Counted from the first letter of the stretch, positions 8,756-20,473 are shown. The stretch: 64,000 nt of DNA from an uncultured Flavobacteriaceae bacterium (GCA_947494565.1 CANLVG010000003.1:372001-436000); one strand, 5' to 3'. A program made the numbers and translations. The notes: generated by a model from the letters alone, not told the origin.

Positions 8756-10132
8756 ATGGCTCAAAAACCCTCCATTCCCAAAGGCACGCGCGACTTTTCA
8801 CCTGCTGAAGTGACCAAGCGCGATTATATTTTCGATACCGTGAAAAGGCAGTTCGAGATTTTTGGTTTTCAGCCCATAGAAACCCCATCTTTTGAGAATT
8901 TCGAAACGCTGATGGGCAAGTATGGTGATGAAGGCGATCGGCTGATCTTTAAGATTTTGAAATCGGGAGATTTTATCAGTAAGGTCGATGATGTGACCTA
9001 CAGTTCAAAGAAATCGAACTCGCTCATGCCGAAGATTTCAGATAAGGCGTTGCGCTATGATTTGACTGTGCCTTTCGCAAGATATGTAGTGATGCACCAG
9101 AATGAAATTGATTTTCCGTTCAAACGCTATCAAATTCAACCGGTTTGGAGGGCCGATAGGCCGCAGAAAGGGCGGTTTAGGGAATTTTATCAATGTGATG
9201 CGGATGTGGTGGGATCTGATTCTCTTTTGCAGGAAGTAGAGTTGATCAAATTGTATGACGCCGTCTTTACCGATTTAAAATTAGAGGGCGTAAAAATAAA
9301 GTTGAACAACCGAAAGATTTTGGCGGGTATCGCTGAAGTCATTGGCGTAAAACACCTTTTGGTCGATTTCACCGTTGCTCTTGATAAACTGGACAAAATA
9401 GGCGAAGAGGGAGTTCGTAAGGAAATGCTCGAGAAGGGCATTTCGGAACAATCCATAGAAAAACTAACCCCCTTGTTTCACCTTACCGGTGGAAGTTTGG
9501 TACAACTCGAGTCGTTAAAGCTTTTATTGGAGGGGTCGGAAGAGGGACTTAAAGGTGTAGAAGAGTTGATCTTTGTAGTGCAGACAATCCAAAAGCTAGG
9601 ACTGAAATCCGCCAGTCTGGCCATTGATGTGACCTTGGCCCGAGGACTCAATTATTACACCGGTGCCATCTTTGAGGTCAGTGCTCCTGAAGGGGTAGCG
9701 ATGGGTTCTATAGGGGGAGGTGGTCGATATGATGATCTGACCGGAATTTTCGGTATGAAAAATACGAGTGGTGTGGGTATTTCATTTGGCCTTGATCGTA
9801 TCTATTTGGTATTAGAGGAATTGGCCCTTTTTCCCGAGGACATTAAAGAGTCTATTCAGGTACTCTGTGTAAATTTTGGAGATCGAGAATCCATGGCTGC
9901 TCTTCAGTTAGTGAGCCAATTAAGGGAAAAGGGAGTGAAAGCAGATCTATATCCATCATCTGCGAAAATGCAAAAACAAATGAAGTATGCCCATAACCGA
10001 AATGTACCCTACGTTATTTTGATCGGTGCCCAAGAATTGGAGGAGGGTTCTTTTGTAGTCAAGGATATGAAACAAGGAAATCAAAAAAGTTATTCGCTTC
10101 AAGCACCAGAGGAGTTTCTGAAGACCCTATAG
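8756..10132 (+). CDS. hisS: Histidyl-tRNA synthetase
   Basis: Class II synthetase charging tRNA-His, 458 residues. Motif 1 lies around KGTRDFSPAEVTKRDYIF; motif 2 is FKRYQIQPVWRADRPQKGRFREF; the His-specific segments are ARGLNYYTGAIFEV (HisA) and SIGGGGRYDDL. Motif 3 is GVGISFGLDRIYLVL. The C-terminal anticodon-binding domain starts near residue 360. Its stop overlaps the stop of the converging Nudix gene in the six bases CTATAG. Confidence 0.97.
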   Translation: MAQKPSIPKGTRDFSPAEVTKRDYIFDTVKRQFEIFGFQPIETPSFENFETLMGKYGDEGDRLIFKILKSGDFISKVDDVTYSSKKSNSLMPKISDKALRYDLTVPFARYVVMHQNEIDFPFKRYQIQPVWRADRPQKGRFREFYQCDADVVGSDSLLQEVELIKLYDAVFTDLKLEGVKIKLNNRKILAGIAEVIGVKHLLVDFTVALDKLDKIGEEGVRKEMLEKGISEQSIEKLTPLFHLTGGSLVQLESLKLLLEGSEEGLKGVEELIFVVQTIQKLGLKSASLAIDVTLARGLNYYTGAIFEVSAPEGVAMGSIGGGGRYDDLTGIFGMKNTSGVGISFGLDRIYLVLEELALFPEDIKESIQVLCVNFGDRESMAALQLVSQLREKGVKADLYPSSAKMQKQMKYAHNRNVPYVILIGAQELEEGSFVVKDMKQGNQKSYSLQAPEEFLKTL

Positions 10133-10675
10133 CCTTTTTTTAATGGCCTTACTGATAGTCGCGAAATATTCCACGCCATGGGGCACGTAATTCTGGAGTT
10201 TGGCCATGCCCCAAGTTTCTTCGGAAAATTGGGTCAATGAGATTAATTTCAAAGCTTCCACTTCACTTTTTTGCAGCGTGAGCTCACCGAAAGGCACTTC
10301 CAATTTACATAGGAATACATGATGGAACTCACAATCGATGAGTTGTGCGTGGTGTTCGTGGACTGATTTGAAAACCCCTATTTTTTCAAGATTGTTTGTT
10401 GTTATCTTTAGTCCTACCTCTTCCTCTACCTCGCGAAGTGCTGCATCTATAGTCTTTTCTCCGGCCCCAATATGCCCTGCCACGGAAACATCCCATAGCA
10501 ACGGATGCGTATCTTTTTGAATTCCCCTTTGTTGCAGTAAGATATTGCCATCCGTAGTATACAACCAAATATGTACTGTGGGATGGAACCAACCCTCTCG
10601 ATGTGCTTTTGATTTTAAGGCCGTCTTCCCGGTGAACTCCCCGTTGGTGTCCAATATGTCGATCAATTCATCCAT
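10127..10675 (-). CDS. Nudix hydrolase (IDI-like)
   Basis: 182-residue Nudix protein. A full Nudix box can be read: G-x5-E-x7-REVEEEVGL, from GHIGAGEKT to EVGLK at about residues 67-90. The N-terminal part (DILDTNGEFTGKTALKSKAH, then REGWFHPTVHIWLYT) resembles the isopentenyl-diphosphate isomerase-like Nudix subgroup, whose members mostly hydrolyse nucleoside or other diphosphates. The substrate cannot be assigned. It converges with hisS, overlapping by 6 bp. Confidence 0.9.
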   Translation of the reverse strand: MDELIDILDTNGEFTGKTALKSKAHREGWFHPTVHIWLYTTDGNILLQQRGIQKDTHPLLWDVSVAGHIGAGEKTIDAALREVEEEVGLKITTNNLEKIGVFKSVHEHHAQLIDCEFHHVFLCKLEVPFGELTLQKSEVEALKLISLTQFSEETWGMAKLQNYVPHGVEYFATISKAIKKRL

Positions 10676-10682
10676 ATAAAAA

Positions 10683-10702
10683 AACCTCCCAATAGGGAGG
10701 TT
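10683..10702 (-). terminator. Terminator after the M42 peptidase gene
   Basis: AACCTCCC / GGGAGGTT around an AATA loop. Read on the minus strand it is followed by seven T, placing the end of the M42 transcript just before the Nudix start. Confidence 0.8.
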
Positions 10703-10709
10703 CTATTTT

Positions 10710-11798
10710 TTAATCGAAATAACTGAAGGTTTCCCCGGCTTTGATATTGAGTACGGTTTCATAAATCAATCGAATGACATTTTCCACGTCGTCTTGATGC
10801 ACCGTTTCGACGGTAGTATGCATGTAGCGCAGGGGTAGTGAAATCAATGCTGAGGCGACCCCGCCATTACTATATGCAAAAGCATCGGTATCGGTGCCCG
10901 TCGATCTAGAGGCAGCCATGCGCTGAAAAGGTATATTCTTAGCTTCGGCCGTTTCGATAATGCGCTCTCGAAGTTTGTTTTGAACCGCCGGAGCATATGA
11001 AATTACAGGACCAGCCCCGATTTCAGTATGACCTTGTTTCTTTTTGTCGATCATCGGTGTGGTCGTATCATGACATACATCGGTAATGATAGCGACATTC
11101 GGTTTAATGGTCTGTGTAATCATTTCTGCGCCACGCAAACCTATCTCTTCTTGCACTGCATTGGTAATATATAATCCGAACGGAAGCTTCTTTTTATTTT
11201 CATGAAGTAGACGAGCTACTTCCGCGATCATGAAGCCGCCGGCACGATTGTCGATTGCACGACACACGAATTTATCTTTGTTCAAAATTTTGAATTCATC
11301 AGGATACGTAATTACGCAACCCACATGTACCCCCATTTTTTCTACTTCGGCCTTGTCTTTTGCACCGATATCGATGCAGATATTATCAGGTTTGGGCGGT
11401 TCTTCTTTAGCCCGGTTTCTGGTATGAATGGCCGGCCAACCGAAAAGACCCTCTACAATCCCGTTCTTGGTGTGTATGTTCACCCATTTTGAAGGGGCGA
11501 TTTGATGGTCGCTTCCTCCGTTGCGAATGACATAAAGCAAACCGTTATCGGAAATATAATTGACATACCAAGAAATTTCATCGGAATGCCCTTCAATAAC
11601 CACTTTGTAGTCCGACTCCGGATTGATGACACCGACTGCGGAACCATAGGTGTCCGTAATAAAAGTATCAACATAGGGTCTGAGATAGTCCATCCAGATT
11701 TTTTGACCTTCCCATTCATAACCGGTGGGGGAGGCATTGTTAAGATATTTTTCGAAAAATGTTAAGGACTTTTTAGTGATGATTTTCTTCTTTGCCAT
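10710..11798 (-). CDS. M42-family metal-dependent aminopeptidase
   Basis: 362-residue cytosolic M42/M20-clan peptidase (glutamyl aminopeptidase/endoglucanase-M type). Metal and catalytic residues are visible: the His in VVIEGHSDEISW, the Asp in CRAIDNRAGG, the EE pair in NAVQEEIGLRGAE, the Asp in IITDVCHDTT, and the C-terminal His in PLRYMHTTVETVHQDD. SRSTGTDTDAFAYSNGG precedes it. Family members form dodecameric tetrahedral particles that trim peptides. A monocistronic unit, ended by a clear terminator. Confidence 0.92.
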   Translation of the reverse strand: MAKKKIITKKSLTFFEKYLNNASPTGYEWEGQKIWMDYLRPYVDTFITDTYGSAVGVINPESDYKVVIEGHSDEISWYVNYISDNGLLYVIRNGGSDHQIAPSKWVNIHTKNGIVEGLFGWPAIHTRNRAKEEPPKPDNICIDIGAKDKAEVEKMGVHVGCVITYPDEFKILNKDKFVCRAIDNRAGGFMIAEVARLLHENKKKLPFGLYITNAVQEEIGLRGAEMITQTIKPNVAIITDVCHDTTTPMIDKKKQGHTEIGAGPVISYAPAVQNKLRERIIETAEAKNIPFQRMAASRSTGTDTDAFAYSNGGVASALISLPLRYMHTTVETVHQDDVENVIRLIYETVLNIKAGETFSYFD

Positions 11799-11867
11799 GT
11801 ATTATCGTTTGATAGCGAAGTTAAGAATATTCACTTTTAATTAATAATAAGGAGATTTATTTATCGT

Positions 11868-11875
11868 TAATTTTG
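11868..11875 (+). promoter_or_regulatory. -7 box of the DUF4294 gene
   Basis: TAATTTTG fits TAnnTTTG and lies 16 bp before the ATG. Confidence 0.55.
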
Positions 11876-11891
11876 GCAAGGCTTTTGTTTT

Positions 11892-12590
11892 ATGAACCTG
11901 ATGAAAAAAATCATTCCATTACTATTTATAGCGCTGATCGGATTTGTCGGTTTTGCACAAATCGAGGACAAGCCATTGGATTCGATTACCGAAAAAATGA
12001 TTATGATAGAGGGTGATTCGGTTTTCAAATCCTCTATTGCCTTGGATGAAGTCTATCTTTTTGGAAAACTTAAATTTCCCGATTACAAGTCTAAGCTGCG
12101 TTACTATGTTTTGAGACGAAAGACTTTAAAGGTGTATCCCTATGCGAAGTTGGCCGCAGAACGTTTGGTTGAGCTAAACGATAGTATTGATAAGATTAAG
12201 CGGAAATCAAAACGCAAACGGTACACCAAAAAAGTGCAAAAATATATCGAGGAAGAGTTTTCCGAGGAATTGAAAAAATTGACCCGTACCGAGGGGCAGA
12301 TTTTGGTCAAGCTCATTTACAGGCAAACAGGGTCGACTGCATTTGCGTTGGTGAAAGAACTTCGAAGTGGTTGGCGTGCTTTCTGGTACAGTACCACGGC
12401 TAAAATGTTCAAAATAAGTTTAAAGGAAGAGTTCAATCCGAGAATGGTTCATGAAGACTATTTGATCGAGGATATCCTACAGCGCGCTTTCGCCGCAAAT
12501 CGTCTGGAGCGCCAAGCAACGGTCTTGGACTATGACTATGCAGCCTTGAACAATAAGTGGGGCAATGTTGACAAGAAACGGAAAAGATAA
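11892..12590 (+). CDS. DUF4294 secreted protein
   Basis: 232 residues with an N-terminal signal peptide (IIPLLFIALIGFVGFAQ). The DUF4294 body contains YVLRRKTLKVYPYAKLAAERL, a very basic stretch KRKSKRKRYTKKVQKY, KLTRTEGQILVKLIYRQTG, and FWYSTTAKMFKISLKEEF. The family is found widely in Bacteroidota and its function is unknown; the charged helical body suggests a periplasmic binding role. Two in-frame ATGs exist (11892, 11901). It converges with the small membrane protein gene downstream. Confidence 0.85.
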   Translation: MNLMKKIIPLLFIALIGFVGFAQIEDKPLDSITEKMIMIEGDSVFKSSIALDEVYLFGKLKFPDYKSKLRYYVLRRKTLKVYPYAKLAAERLVELNDSIDKIKRKSKRKRYTKKVQKYIEEEFSEELKKLTRTEGQILVKLIYRQTGSTAFALVKELRSGWRAFWYSTTAKMFKISLKEEFNPRMVHEDYLIEDILQRAFAANRLERQATVLDYDYAALNNKWGNVDKKRKR

Positions 12591-12607
12591 TACCATGCTA
12601 CCGATAC

Positions 12608-12844
12608 TCAGGAAGCCTTTTTCTTGGTGTTAAAAAGCGCATCCATGAGCAGCTTTATGCTGTAGAAGCCGAAACCAATAGCTAGGATGGCCAATAGAAA
12701 CCCGAAGATCAAAACGGGCCAAAACCACTGATGTGTTTCATTTTTAAAGGCTTGGTATAGCACTACAGGTGCCGTGAACATCAATGCAACGGTATACGCA
12801 ATGAATTTTAGTCCTTTTAGCAATAACTTTTTATCCGTGTGCAT
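12608..12844 (-). CDS. Small two-helix membrane protein, probably DUF6095
   Basis: 78 residues from ATG 12844; an upstream TTG at 12865 is less likely. Two hydrophobic segments are visible, ~FIAYTVALMFTAPVVLYQAF and ~FWPVLIFGFLLAILAIGFGF, with a lysine-rich tail. It begins MHTDKKLLLKGLKF, a pattern I associate with the flavobacterial DUF6095 family. Function unknown. It converges with the DUF4294 gene, 17 bp apart. Confidence 0.72.
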   Translation of the reverse strand: MHTDKKLLLKGLKFIAYTVALMFTAPVVLYQAFKNETHQWFWPVLIFGFLLAILAIGFGFYSIKLLMDALFNTKKKAS

Positions 12845-12938
12845 GTTAATGTCCCTTTTTGGCAACCGAGCATTCAGGTTTGTATGCGGGGTTCAATTTA
12901 CATTTTCCTGAGTAAGATAGGCAGATATTCGCCCAAAC

Positions 12939-13799
12939 CTATTCCTCCAAAATAATAGTACTTTCAAAAGTTTCGCAAACGGCAAAGTAACCTAAAGCGA
13001 AATTATCCGAGTTTTCGACATTGTCAAAGGAATCGATATTATCGATATCCGTGACATTGATGATGTTTCCACGCACTGTGGCCGCAGGGGTCTGAAAGGG
13101 GCCTTGATCCCCACCGGCCTGCACAATCAGCTGATTCATGTAATTGTAAAATGGCTCATCGACCCCTAAGAGCGCGATGTCAACCTTTCTACCAGCTCCA
13201 TCTTCAATGAAATAGGAGAAGTTAAACGACTGTCCCTGATAAAATTCGTCTTCGGTAACCAAGTAATCACCCCTTCCGAAATCGAATAGGTAAAAGTTAT
13301 CAATAGCACCATCGTCTGAGAAAGAAATCTTGATTTCCTTATCATTTTCAGAGAATAGGCTGTTATCACCCTGTTCTATAGTGTCGATTCGTGCTGATGG
13401 GGCATAGCGCGTCAGCGCTAAATATCTTTGCCCTTCATGCTCAATGACCAATTGCAATTCACCTTCAGTGAAAAATGTCGTGTTCTTTGTACCTTCATAA
13501 ACTCCAGGAGCTACTTCGGTCAAGGGAATTGATCGTTCATCTAAAGGGGAAGTCGGTACATAATCAGGATTAATTAAGAAGATTTGGTTTAAATCGGTCG
13601 GTTCTACTTCTACAAAAAATGAACTCGTGACCCCTGCCTTCACGGAGATCGTAGTAGTAGGTTGGCTAGAATCGATTCTGACCAAAGCGTCAATGGTCAA
13701 TCTTGGTGGGGAACTAGGGGTATCTACTTCAATGACATCTTCACAGGAAAATATCAGACCCGCAAGGAAACAAAAGAGAAGTTTTCTTAAATCATTCAT
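12939..13799 (-). CDS. DUF4249 outer-membrane lipoprotein (third of three)
   Basis: 286-residue lipoprotein with lipobox LIFSC followed by acidic residues (CEDVIEV), which favours surface export in Bacteroidota. DUF4249 features: PRLTIDALVRID, YAPSARIDTIEQGD, an immunoglobulin-like FSDDGAIDNFYLFDF, and QGPFQTPAATVRGNIINVTD near the end. It is the most diverged of three tandem paralogues and lacks the loop present in the other two around residues 70-110. Last gene of the TonB-receptor operon, 9 bp after its neighbour. Confidence 0.88.
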   Translation of the reverse strand: MNDLRKLLFCFLAGLIFSCEDVIEVDTPSSPPRLTIDALVRIDSSQPTTTISVKAGVTSSFFVEVEPTDLNQIFLINPDYVPTSPLDERSIPLTEVAPGVYEGTKNTTFFTEGELQLVIEHEGQRYLALTRYAPSARIDTIEQGDNSLFSENDKEIKISFSDDGAIDNFYLFDFGRGDYLVTEDEFYQGQSFNFSYFIEDGAGRKVDIALLGVDEPFYNYMNQLIVQAGGDQGPFQTPAATVRGNIINVTDIDNIDSFDNVENSDNFALGYFAVCETFESTIILEE

Positions 13800-13808
13800 G
13801 TGTATATC

Positions 13809-14699
13809 TTATTGAATGGTAATCGTCTTTTTAAATTCTTGTACTATGCCAAAATAGCCCAAAGGAAAATCATTTGGGCGTTCGGCATTGTCTACGATAT
13901 TGATATTGTCTAAGCCAGTGATATCAAATACATTTCCTCGAACCGTCGATACCGGGGTTTGAAAAGGTCCTTGCGGTTGCTCGCTCTGCGTAATGAGTTC
14001 ATCCATATAATTGTAAAAGGTTCTATCGGCTCCTAGAATACTGATGGTAACTTCTTGCCCCGAATTTAGATTCTTATCGTAGAAATAGGAGAATTGAAAT
14101 TCCTGCCCATTGTAAAACGCATCTTCAGAGACCAGAAACTTATTAAAATCAAGATCGAAAATGTAAAAATTATCGATTGCCGAATCATCTTTAAACGTAA
14201 TGACAACTTCGGTTTCCTCATCATCGAATAACGTATCTGAGCCCTGAACCACATCTAGTATCTCCGCAGCGGGCACATAGCGTGTCTGTGCAGCATATTT
14301 TCGACCCTTGTGCTCCAAAATCAAGGTGAACAGAACGTCATCTTCGCCCAATACCGTTGCGGTCTCAATACCAGGTTCTAAAACATAGACCCCTGAACCC
14401 GGATTTACTTCCATTAATGGGACCACGCCAGTTCCGAGCACTAACCCGTCTTTCCTTGTTGTTGTGAATATCATTGTTGCTTCCTCTAGGGTTGTGACCG
14501 CTATTTCTTCAAAAAAGTTGGTGGTTTCGCTAACTTTGACCGCTACGTCGAAGAATTGTTGCGTAGTATCGACCCGCATTAATGCATCAACGATCAACCG
14601 AGGTTTGGTAGTGGGAACCGCCACTTCAATGACATCTTCACAGGCAAGCACAATGCCTGAAAGGATGAGCAGAAAGAAGAACGGTCTTGACTTTATCAT
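13809..14699 (-). CDS. DUF4249 outer-membrane lipoprotein (second of three)
   Basis: 296 residues, lipobox IVLAC then EDVIEVAVP. Its C-terminal ~150 residues are nearly identical to those of the upstream paralogue (shared blocks YNGQEF, FSYFYDKN, SILGADRTFYNYMDELITQS, TVRGNVFDITGLDN, NAERPNDFPLGYF). This points to recent tandem duplication. DUF4249 proteins commonly accompany TonB-dependent receptors and probably act as the surface lipoprotein partner; the ligand is unknown. It lies 11 bp after the preceding gene. Confidence 0.9.
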   Translation of the reverse strand: MIKSRPFFFLLILSGIVLACEDVIEVAVPTTKPRLIVDALMRVDTTQQFFDVAVKVSETTNFFEEIAVTTLEEATMIFTTTRKDGLVLGTGVVPLMEVNPGSGVYVLEPGIETATVLGEDDVLFTLILEHKGRKYAAQTRYVPAAEILDVVQGSDTLFDDEETEVVITFKDDSAIDNFYIFDLDFNKFLVSEDAFYNGQEFQFSYFYDKNLNSGQEVTISILGADRTFYNYMDELITQSEQPQGPFQTPVSTVRGNVFDITGLDNINIVDNAERPNDFPLGYFGIVQEFKKTITIQ

Positions 14700-14710
14700 A
14701 ATGTTAAGCG

Positions 14711-15613
14711 CTACTCGATGGTAAGCGTACGTTTAAATTCTTGGACAATGGCGAAGTATCCCAATGGAAAATCATTGGGACGTTCAGCATTATCGACGAT
14801 ATCAATATTATCGAGCCCCGTAATGTCAAATACATTACCGCGTACGGTGGTCACTGGTGTCTGAAATGGCCCTTGGGGTTCCTCACTTTGCGTAATGAGT
14901 TCATCCATATAGTTGTAAAAGGTACGGTCTGCCCCAAGTATACTCACGGTAATCTCTTGGCCCGCATCGATGTTTTTATCGTAGAAATACGAGAATTCAA
15001 ATTCCTGTCCATTGTAAAACGTGTCTTCCGTTACAAGAAATTGGTCAAAATCAAAATCGAATACATAAAAATTATCGATATCCGGATCGTCTTCAAAGGC
15101 CACGATTACCTCCGTTTCGTCTTCACTGAAAAGAGTTTTATCGCCTTGTGCAAGGCTAATGATCGGTGAAGAAGGTGCATATCTTGTTTGCCCTGCATAT
15201 TTTCGTCCTTTATGCTCAATAATCAGCGTGAAAAGTACATCCTCCTCTTGTAATAAAACACCTGTTCTAATTCGCTGTTCTGTACTGAAATTGGGATTGG
15301 GTACATAAACTCCTGAACCTTCGTCAAGATCAATAAGACTAGAAGTTCCAGTACTTAAAACCAGCCCATCGTCTCTAGTAGTCGAGTAAATGATGGTAAT
15401 ATTTTCAAGGGAAGTAACAGGTAATTCTTCAAAAAAATTATTGGTTTCGGTGACTTTGACCTTAACTCCGATAAATTCTTGAGTGATGTCTACCCGCATC
15501 AGTGCATCAATGATCAAGCGGGTTTCCCCCGTAGGCACTTCGACCTCGATAACATCTTGACAAGAGGTGACAAGAATGATAAATCCTAGTAGTATGAAAT
15601 ACAATAATCTCAT
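14711..15613 (-). CDS. DUF4249 outer-membrane lipoprotein (first of three)
   Basis: 300 residues, lipobox LVTSC then QDVIEVEVP. It follows the TonB-dependent receptor by 2 bp, the usual receptor-lipoprotein pair. It is very close to the second copy except for insertions near residues 110-120 (FSTEQRIRTGVLLQEED). By analogy with SusD-type partners it may cap or feed the receptor from outside the cell; this is inference. Confidence 0.9.
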   Translation of the reverse strand: MRLLYFILLGFIILVTSCQDVIEVEVPTGETRLIIDALMRVDITQEFIGVKVKVTETNNFFEELPVTSLENITIIYSTTRDDGLVLSTGTSSLIDLDEGSGVYVPNPNFSTEQRIRTGVLLQEEDVLFTLIIEHKGRKYAGQTRYAPSSPIISLAQGDKTLFSEDETEVIVAFEDDPDIDNFYVFDFDFDQFLVTEDTFYNGQEFEFSYFYDKNIDAGQEITVSILGADRTFYNYMDELITQSEEPQGPFQTPVTTVRGNVFDITGLDNIDIVDNAERPNDFPLGYFAIVQEFKRTLTIE

Positions 15614-15615
15614 TC

Positions 15616-18015
15616 CTAAAATTTAAAATTATAGGTGACGGCAGGCACAATACCGAAGATGGATGTGCGCACTGCTTCATTAACGCCGGTATCTTGATCA
15701 CGTCTGAAGTTTATAGAGGCCGCATTTCTTCTGTTATAGACATTATAGACGCTAAAGACCCATTCGCCTTGTACCTTTCGGTTTTTGTTTTTGCGAGGAG
15801 TCATGGTAGCCGAGAGGTCGATTCTGTGATAATCGGGCAATCGTTCTTGATTTCGTAATCCGTAATACGGTACTGCCAAGCCTTGAAATTCAAATTGACC
15901 TACAGGATAATTCGTAGGCTGGCCGGTCTGATAAACGAAGTTGGTATTGAAGCTCCATTTATCATTGAGTTCATAAGAACCGAATAACGAAATATCATGG
16001 GTTTTGTCATAAGGCGTATTGTACCATTCACCAAAATTGATACCCGTTTCTATATTTGAGCGGCCATTATCAACATTCGAAATGCGCCCTGGAGTCCGCT
16101 GTTCCGATTTGGAAAGCGTGTACGCCAACCAGCCTTGAAACTTCCCTTCATTTTTTCGAAGCAAGAGTTCGAGTCCATAAGCGCGTGCCTCACCATTCAA
16201 TATTACGGTTTCAATGGCATCATTCGCAATAAGGTTCGCCCCATCGATATAGTCGATTCGGTTTTGTATGTCTTTATAAAAAACCTCGGTTTCAAGGGAA
16301 TAGGCTCCCTGATTGAAGTTTTTGAAGAACCCTAAGGCGTATTGATCTAGCAACTGGGGTTCCACAAACGGTCCGCTAGGCGTCCAAACATCAAGCGGGG
16401 TCGGGGAGTTGGTATTGGACAACAAATGTAAATATTGGGCCAGTCTAGTATAACTAGCTTTCATCGAACTGTTATTGTTGAAGGTATAAGCCAAAGAGAC
16501 CCTAGGTTCAAAATTACTGAAGGTCGCCAGACTACCTGATCGCCCGGGTTCACTGACCGCTATAGGATCTGCTTCTTGATAGACCAGTAAAAAGGGGTCG
16601 AAAACTACAGGATTATCATTTTCATAGATGTTCAATTCATCTTGGCCCAATCGTATAAAGTTGCTGAAGCGCAAACCGTAACCTAAGCTCAGGTTTTCCG
16701 TAATATCATGTTCAACATCAATGTAAGCGGCAAATTCGTTGGCGTACTTTTTTGTTAGGCGTTCCTCGACAATGCCTGATTCGGCATTACTGGGTTCGAT
16801 TTCGCCCGGATTGAAACTATAGTAAATGTTATTTATGCCATAGTTGATCTGCAGTTTGTCACTTATATAGTGTTTTAGATCGTACTTGACGTTGAAGTTC
16901 TGAATCCCTGAATTCCAATTAAACCCTACAAAATCAAGTTTAAGTCCGTAGTAGTAGTCAGAATAAATTAAGGAAAGGTTGGAAAAGAGTTTATCGGAAA
17001 ACAAGTGGTTCCATCTAAAATTACCTACTGAATTCCCGTAGGTATTTACAAAACTATCACTGATTCCGAAGACATCCCTACCGAAATAGCCCGATAAATA
17101 GATGCTATTCTTATCATTGATATTATAGTTTAATTTGGTATTTAAATCATAGAAATAGGCTGTATTGTCCTGGTCGAACAACGGAAGAAAGAGATGTGCG
17201 TAAGAACCTCTACCACCTACCAAGAACGCGGCTTTATCCTTAACAATGGGCCCTTCGACCAACAATCGGCTTGCCACCGCTCCGATACCCCCGTTGATCT
17301 TTAGTTGTTTACTATTCCCTTCTTTCTGAAAAATATCGAGAACAGACGAAACCCGACCTCCGTATCGCGCAGGTATACCACCTTTGTACAACTTGATATC
17401 TTTGATGGCATCTGGATTAAAAACCGAGAAAAAGCCGAAAAGGTGCGACGAATTGAAGATAATGGCCTCATCAAGTAAAATAAGGTTTTGATCAACCGCG
17501 CCACCACGGACATTGAAACCAGAAGCACCCTCGCCTGCGTTAGTAACGCCGGGTAGTAGCAGAATAGATTTGATAACATCGGCTTCACCTAGAATGACCG
17601 GAATCTTTTTGATGGTCTCCACGGACATGGTGTTGACGCTCATCTGCGGTTTACGGATATCCAAACGCTCTACATCTTCAGTGACGATAACCTCTTCTAA
17701 CTGTTCGGCTGCCTCAACCATTTGTACATTCAACTTCAAATTGCGATCTAGTGTAATGGTTTGTGTGACATCCTTGAAACCCAAATAACTGATTTGAATG
17801 CGGTAATCACCTTCGGGCAGCGTAATCGAATAAAAACCGTATTCGTTGGTCACTACACCTGTTTTCAGTTCAGGAACGGCAATAGTAACGCCAATTAAGG
17901 TCTCATTACTAGAGGCTTCGGAAATGGTGCCGCTAAGGGTATATTTTTGTTGTGAAAAACCAAATACTGAGCAGAAAATCAGGCAGAGGAGGAACGTTTG
18001 GTTACGGTGGTTCAT
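15616..18015 (-). CDS. TonB-dependent outer-membrane receptor with carboxypeptidase-like N-terminal domain
   Basis: 799 residues. Signal peptide (FLLCLIFCSVFGFSQ), then a carboxypeptidase-D regulatory-like domain (TLSGTISEASSNETLIGVTI to GDYRIQISYLGFKDV). The plug domain has DVIKSILLLPGVTNAGEG, SGFNVRGGAVDQNLILLD and IPARYGGRVSSVLDI, and is followed by a beta barrel ending in an aromatic residue (TYNFKF). Energised by TonB-ExbBD, it would import an unknown large substrate. Heads an operon with three DUF4249 lipoproteins. No polysaccharide-degrading enzymes are adjacent, so a glycan ligand is not implied. Confidence 0.92.
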   Translation of the reverse strand: MNHRNQTFLLCLIFCSVFGFSQQKYTLSGTISEASSNETLIGVTIAVPELKTGVVTNEYGFYSITLPEGDYRIQISYLGFKDVTQTITLDRNLKLNVQMVEAAEQLEEVIVTEDVERLDIRKPQMSVNTMSVETIKKIPVILGEADVIKSILLLPGVTNAGEGASGFNVRGGAVDQNLILLDEAIIFNSSHLFGFFSVFNPDAIKDIKLYKGGIPARYGGRVSSVLDIFQKEGNSKQLKINGGIGAVASRLLVEGPIVKDKAAFLVGGRGSYAHLFLPLFDQDNTAYFYDLNTKLNYNINDKNSIYLSGYFGRDVFGISDSFVNTYGNSVGNFRWNHLFSDKLFSNLSLIYSDYYYGLKLDFVGFNWNSGIQNFNVKYDLKHYISDKLQINYGINNIYYSFNPGEIEPSNAESGIVEERLTKKYANEFAAYIDVEHDITENLSLGYGLRFSNFIRLGQDELNIYENDNPVVFDPFLLVYQEADPIAVSEPGRSGSLATFSNFEPRVSLAYTFNNNSSMKASYTRLAQYLHLLSNTNSPTPLDVWTPSGPFVEPQLLDQYALGFFKNFNQGAYSLETEVFYKDIQNRIDYIDGANLIANDAIETVILNGEARAYGLELLLRKNEGKFQGWLAYTLSKSEQRTPGRISNVDNGRSNIETGINFGEWYNTPYDKTHDISLFGSYELNDKWSFNTNFVYQTGQPTNYPVGQFEFQGLAVPYYGLRNQERLPDYHRIDLSATMTPRKNKNRKVQGEWVFSVYNVYNRRNAASINFRRDQDTGVNEAVRTSIFGIVPAVTYNFKF

Positions 18016-18088
18016 AAAAGCGATTTTTTATAAAAATAATGAGAAAAAAAAGGATTTATCGGCGGGTTAACATTTATTTAAACGAATG

Positions 18089-18113
18089 AGGCCCGTAAGC
18101 AATATACGGGCCT
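18089..18113 (-). terminator. Hairpin after the isocitrate dehydrogenase gene
   Basis: AGGCCCGTA / TACGGGCCT stem with a 7-nt loop, GC-rich, 26 bp past the idh stop. The T-run behind it is weak, so termination may be partial. Confidence 0.65.
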
Positions 18114-18138
18114 GTTATAATCATTCTGATAGCAAAAT

Positions 18139-20376
<2,238 letters not shown>

Positions 20377-20387
20377 TTAAAGCGGTG

Positions 20388-20395
20388 CAAATATA
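20388..20395 (-). promoter_or_regulatory. -7 box of the isocitrate dehydrogenase gene
   Basis: TATATTTG on the minus strand fits TAnnTTTG, 29 bp upstream of the ATG. Confidence 0.6.
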
Positions 20396-20473
20396 CGATT
20401 TTATACCTGTGAAAGGAGGCCGGGGATAGATTTCATTAGAGGCCGATTGAGAAACAATACGCCCTGAAATAAC

